Below, one piece after another: positions 22,368 to 24,264 of a stretch of 24,264 nucleotides of DNA; position 1 is the stretch's first letter; each line of letters starts with the position of its first letter. Under the pieces are notes generated by a model. The model made no database searches, was not told where the DNA came from, and worked only from the letters and a program-made list of their open reading frames with translations. The translations under genes were made by a program, and so were the position numbers. This stretch comes from an uncultured Clostridia bacterium (GTDB lineage Bacteria; Bacillota; Clostridia; Christensenellales; Aristaeellaceae), in NCBI GenBank assembly GCA_934663625.1, contig CAKUKP010000047.1, forward strand, positions 1 to 24,264, read 5' to 3'.

Positions 22368-22380
22368 AAGGGAGGGTCGT

Positions 22381-22869
22381 ATGATTTCTTCAGTTTATTC
22401 AGATAATTCATTTATTTCCATAATTATAGGTCTTGTAATTGCGGCGTATACGATCGTCGTCTGGTGGATTCTCCTGGAGAAATCGGGCGATGAGGGCTGG
22501 AAGCTGTTTGTACCGATCTATGGCAGCTATTGCAAATGTAAATCGGTTGACAGCATACCGCTGTTCTGGGGAGGCCTCGCTTTCGCCATCGCAGATAAAA
22601 TCATTACCGAATTGATTCAGGAACACGCCTACTTTGGCAGCGTAGGGATAGCTTACGCAATCCTCGCCATAGAAGTGATCGTCAGCCTTTATCTGCACGT
22701 CCGGTTTTCGATGAACACGGCAAAGGTATTCAATAAATCCAGCGGCTTCACAGCGGGGCTGATTTTCCTGCCGCACATCTTTCTGAGTATACTGGCATTC
22801 GGTAAGTCGAAGCATAAAAATCAGATGGAAAATGCGGAAGGAGAAGCGAATTTTCAGGATCAGATTTAA
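22381..22869 (+). CDS. DUF5684-type small membrane protein
   Basis: This 162-residue protein has four predicted hydrophobic segments (about 10-30, 60-80, 85-107 and 120-138). WWILLEKSGDEGWKLFVPIYGSYCKCK matches, by eye, the loop typical of DUF5684 proteins (aromatic, K-x-G-x-x-GW, then P-I-Y-x-x-Y). The C-terminal tail is polar and acidic. Function is unknown. GGGAGGG lies 5 nt before the ATG, and the gene begins 13 nt after the metallo-beta-lactamase-fold gene, so it is probably co-transcribed with it. Its base composition is lower in GC than the neighbouring genes. Confidence 0.8.
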   Translation: MISSVYSDNSFISIIIGLVIAAYTIVVWWILLEKSGDEGWKLFVPIYGSYCKCKSVDSIPLFWGGLAFAIADKIITELIQEHAYFGSVGIAYAILAIEVIVSLYLHVRFSMNTAKVFNKSSGFTAGLIFLPHIFLSILAFGKSKHKNQMENAEGEANFQDQI

Positions 22870-22892
22870 CAGCGGTCAGGAATGCAGATCGC

Positions 22893-22926
22893 CGTAAACC
22901 GCATTTGCCAGCAATTGCGGCTTACG
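22893..22926. terminator. Inverted repeat between convergent genes, possible terminator
   Basis: CGTAAACCGCA (22893-22903) pairs with TGCGGCTTACG (22916-22926) at 10 of 11 positions across a 12-nt loop. No clear T-run follows on either strand, so termination is uncertain. The right arm covers the stop codon of the LRR-esterase gene. Confidence 0.4.
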
Positions 22927-23932
22927 AGCCCTGAAGCCATTCGATCAATCCATAATTCCCCAAATATGCCGATCTGGGCACGTCAAAATGATCTGCACCC
23001 TCTATTTCTACAATTTTTGCGTTCCCGCCGGCAGTCGTCAGCGCTTCCACAAACGCAATGGAGGATTCCGGCTTTACAATGGTATCCTCCGTTCCGACGA
23101 AAGCGTAGACCGGCATGTTTTTCAGCGCACGCACATTTTCAGGGGTATTTCGAATGCTGCCCGACAGTGGCGCGACCCGCGCAAAAAAGTCAGGATGCGC
23201 CACGGCAAGACTCCACGCGCCGGTTCCACCCATGCTGTGGCCAGTAAGAGAAATATCCGCTACATTGATTCCGCAGCTCTTCGAAACAACCTGAATCATG
23301 TCCATCAAAGTCACATCCATATCGATCCAGCCCTTTAGTTCCTTGGGCAGCTGTGGAATCAACACATAAGAAGAAAGCGCGCCCAATTGCCCCGACAGCA
23401 AATACTGTGGAAAGCCATCCGCCTCGGTGATCAGGTTCAGGTCATTGCCTTTTCCGCTTCCGCCGTGCAGATATACGATCAAACCGGAATTTGCAGAAGT
23501 CGCTTCCGGACAATAGAGCCAGCATGCAACGGAACTTCCATCCAATAAAGTCACGGAAATCTGCTGCATACCGGTATGCGGCTCGGGCGTAATCATAGCG
23601 CCGCCGGTATCATTTTTTACAAGCACCACATTTGGAGATCCTTCAAAGGCGTCATCTGCGATTTCAATATCGTCCGAAGGAATTTCAACTCGTATCAGCT
23701 GCGAACAATTTGCAAATGCTCGGGATCCGATCTTTTTACAGGTATCCGGCAGATATACGATTTGAACCGCGGTATTCATATACGCTTCATCTTCGATTTC
23801 AATTACCGAATCCGGAATCTGAACAATCGGCATATCCATATTATCCACCCTGTTTTCCGCTGATGCGCCGCACAGATATGCGAACAGGAGCATAAACAGA
23901 ACCATAGTAATCCATAGCTTTGTATTCTTCAT
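22922..23932 (-). CDS. Secreted leucine-rich-repeat / alpha-beta hydrolase (esterase) fusion
   Basis: This 336-residue protein has an N-terminal signal peptide (residues 1-25, ending GASA before ENRVD). About 35-105 holds two to three BspA-type (LRR_5) repeats: IPDSVIEIEDEAYMNT, LPDTCKKIGSRAFANCS, IPSDDIEIADDAFEGS. About 120-336 is an alpha/beta hydrolase of the esterase / prolyl-oligopeptidase-like group: oxyanion LHGG (155-158), nucleophile elbow GHSMGG (231-236, Ser233), and acid and base in GTEDTIV (Asp283) and GADHFDVP (His315), so the catalytic triad is complete. The likely substrate is an acyl or feruloyl ester outside the cell, unproven. GAGGG lies 6 nt before the ATG. It is monocistronic with its own promoter. 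Confidence 0.88.
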   Translation of the reverse strand: MKNTKLWITMVLFMLLFAYLCGASAENRVDNMDMPIVQIPDSVIEIEDEAYMNTAVQIVYLPDTCKKIGSRAFANCSQLIRVEIPSDDIEIADDAFEGSPNVVLVKNDTGGAMITPEPHTGMQQISVTLLDGSSVACWLYCPEATSANSGLIVYLHGGSGKGNDLNLITEADGFPQYLLSGQLGALSSYVLIPQLPKELKGWIDMDVTLMDMIQVVSKSCGINVADISLTGHSMGGTGAWSLAVAHPDFFARVAPLSGSIRNTPENVRALKNMPVYAFVGTEDTIVKPESSIAFVEALTTAGGNAKIVEIEGADHFDVPRSAYLGNYGLIEWLQGS

Positions 23933-23972
23933 ATCTATCCCTCATACAATCAGAAATAATCGCAACGCCAAT

Positions 23973-24001
23973 AGTATACCGGCAACGATTCTGCAATTCA
24001 A
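23973..24001 (-). promoter_or_regulatory. Sigma-A promoter of the LRR-esterase gene
   Basis: Minus strand: -35 TTGAAT (24001-23996), 17-bp spacer, -10 TATACT (23978-23973), 41 bp upstream of the ATG. Confidence 0.65.
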
Positions 24002-24052
24002 GCACGTTGTATGGATAATCTATTTAATATTCTCCGATTCAACCCACGTAAG

Positions 24053-24264
24053 TTTTGATGCCTTGAACCCATGGGGACATGGATTCGTCTTTCATTACGG
24101 CAGCAGCTGGGTACCGACACTGTCGTTTGCTGGCTCAGCATGGTAAACTTTGATGCCTTAAATCTATGGGCGTCAAAGCGTGGATTTGCGATAAGTCAGA
24201 ATCGGATAGAAACGCAGAATCCGCGCCCCTTAAATCTATGGGGGCGCGGATTCGTCATTTACAG
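24053..24264 (+). repeat. A-B-C element, copy 4 (compound, runs off window edge)
   Basis: First a hybrid hairpin: left arm TTTTGATGCC of A type, loop TTGAACCCATG (24063-24073), right arm GGGACATGGATT of B type; the arms do not pair. Then CGTCTTTC, ACGGCAGCAGCTGG and a short C hairpin CGAC-act-GTCG (24115-24125). A second hairpin A follows (24148-24178: stem CTTTGATGCC, loop TTAAATCTATG, one G-U pair), a 39-bp linker with ATCGGATAGAA, and hairpin B (24218-24252: 12-bp perfect stem AATCCGCGCCCC, loop TTAAATCTATG) with GTCATTT tail. No gene is seen in 23933-24264. Confidence 0.85.

Overview
The window looks like chromosomal DNA of a moderately GC-rich member of the Bacillota, most likely a gut-type Clostridia lineage. 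The order is a guess; Christensenellales-like relatives would fit. The signs are strong GGAGG-type ribosome binding sites, sigma-A promoters, a SigB/F/G-type sigma factor, a clostridial-type MurG, VanZ, and a CTCCCTCAG palindrome of a kind I recall from gut Firmicutes. There are 18 protein-coding genes. One (ychF) runs off the left edge. I see no tRNA, rRNA, CRISPR array, transposase or phage gene.

Left part (1-5421, all minus strand). A promoter at 3065-3093 appears to drive a ferritin-like (rubrerythrin-type) protein, a phosphohexomutase (pgcA type) and the ribosome-associated ATPase ychF. Upstream are a sodium/proline-type symporter (putP) with its own extended -10 promoter and terminator, and a TetR regulator.

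Middle part (5546-9981, plus strand). A sigma-A promoter leads a four-gene operon: an RsbW-like anti-sigma protein that has lost its ATP-binding motifs and gained cysteines, a SigB/F/G-type sigma factor, a THUMP/RlmL-type RNA methyltransferase (4-bp overlap with the sigma gene), and a GH127/DUF1680 protein that lacks the family's metal/nucleophile cysteines. A repeat-filled gap, a HAD phosphatase and murG follow. A 16-bp-stem terminator separates murG from two paralogous secreted amino-acid-binding proteins on the minus strand. Both paralogues carry the same conserved upstream block.

Right part. vanZ is followed by a two-gene unit of G3E/CobW metal GTPases. The first carries a 110-residue His/Asp/Cys-rich insert. 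The second is fused to a C-terminal domain resembling YcgQ/TIGR03943. A 1-kb block of palindromic repeats (16985-18027) lies between this unit and a convergent gene for a 731-residue unrecognised protein with a coiled coil and a degraded AAA+-like domain. A Gfo/Idh/MocA oxidoreductase, a secreted ComEC-like metallo-beta-lactamase-fold protein and a DUF5684 membrane protein follow on the plus strand. A secreted LRR-esterase fusion lies on the minus strand, and more palindromic repeats run to the right edge.

The most striking non-coding signal is a modular repeat of three hairpins (here called A-B-C), present at four loci. The A and B hairpins keep an 11-nt loop of consensus TTRARYNNRTG, while their 10-12 bp stems differ between copies yet remain self-complementary. 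A second, 172-174 bp element with three hairpins shows the same compensatory behaviour.
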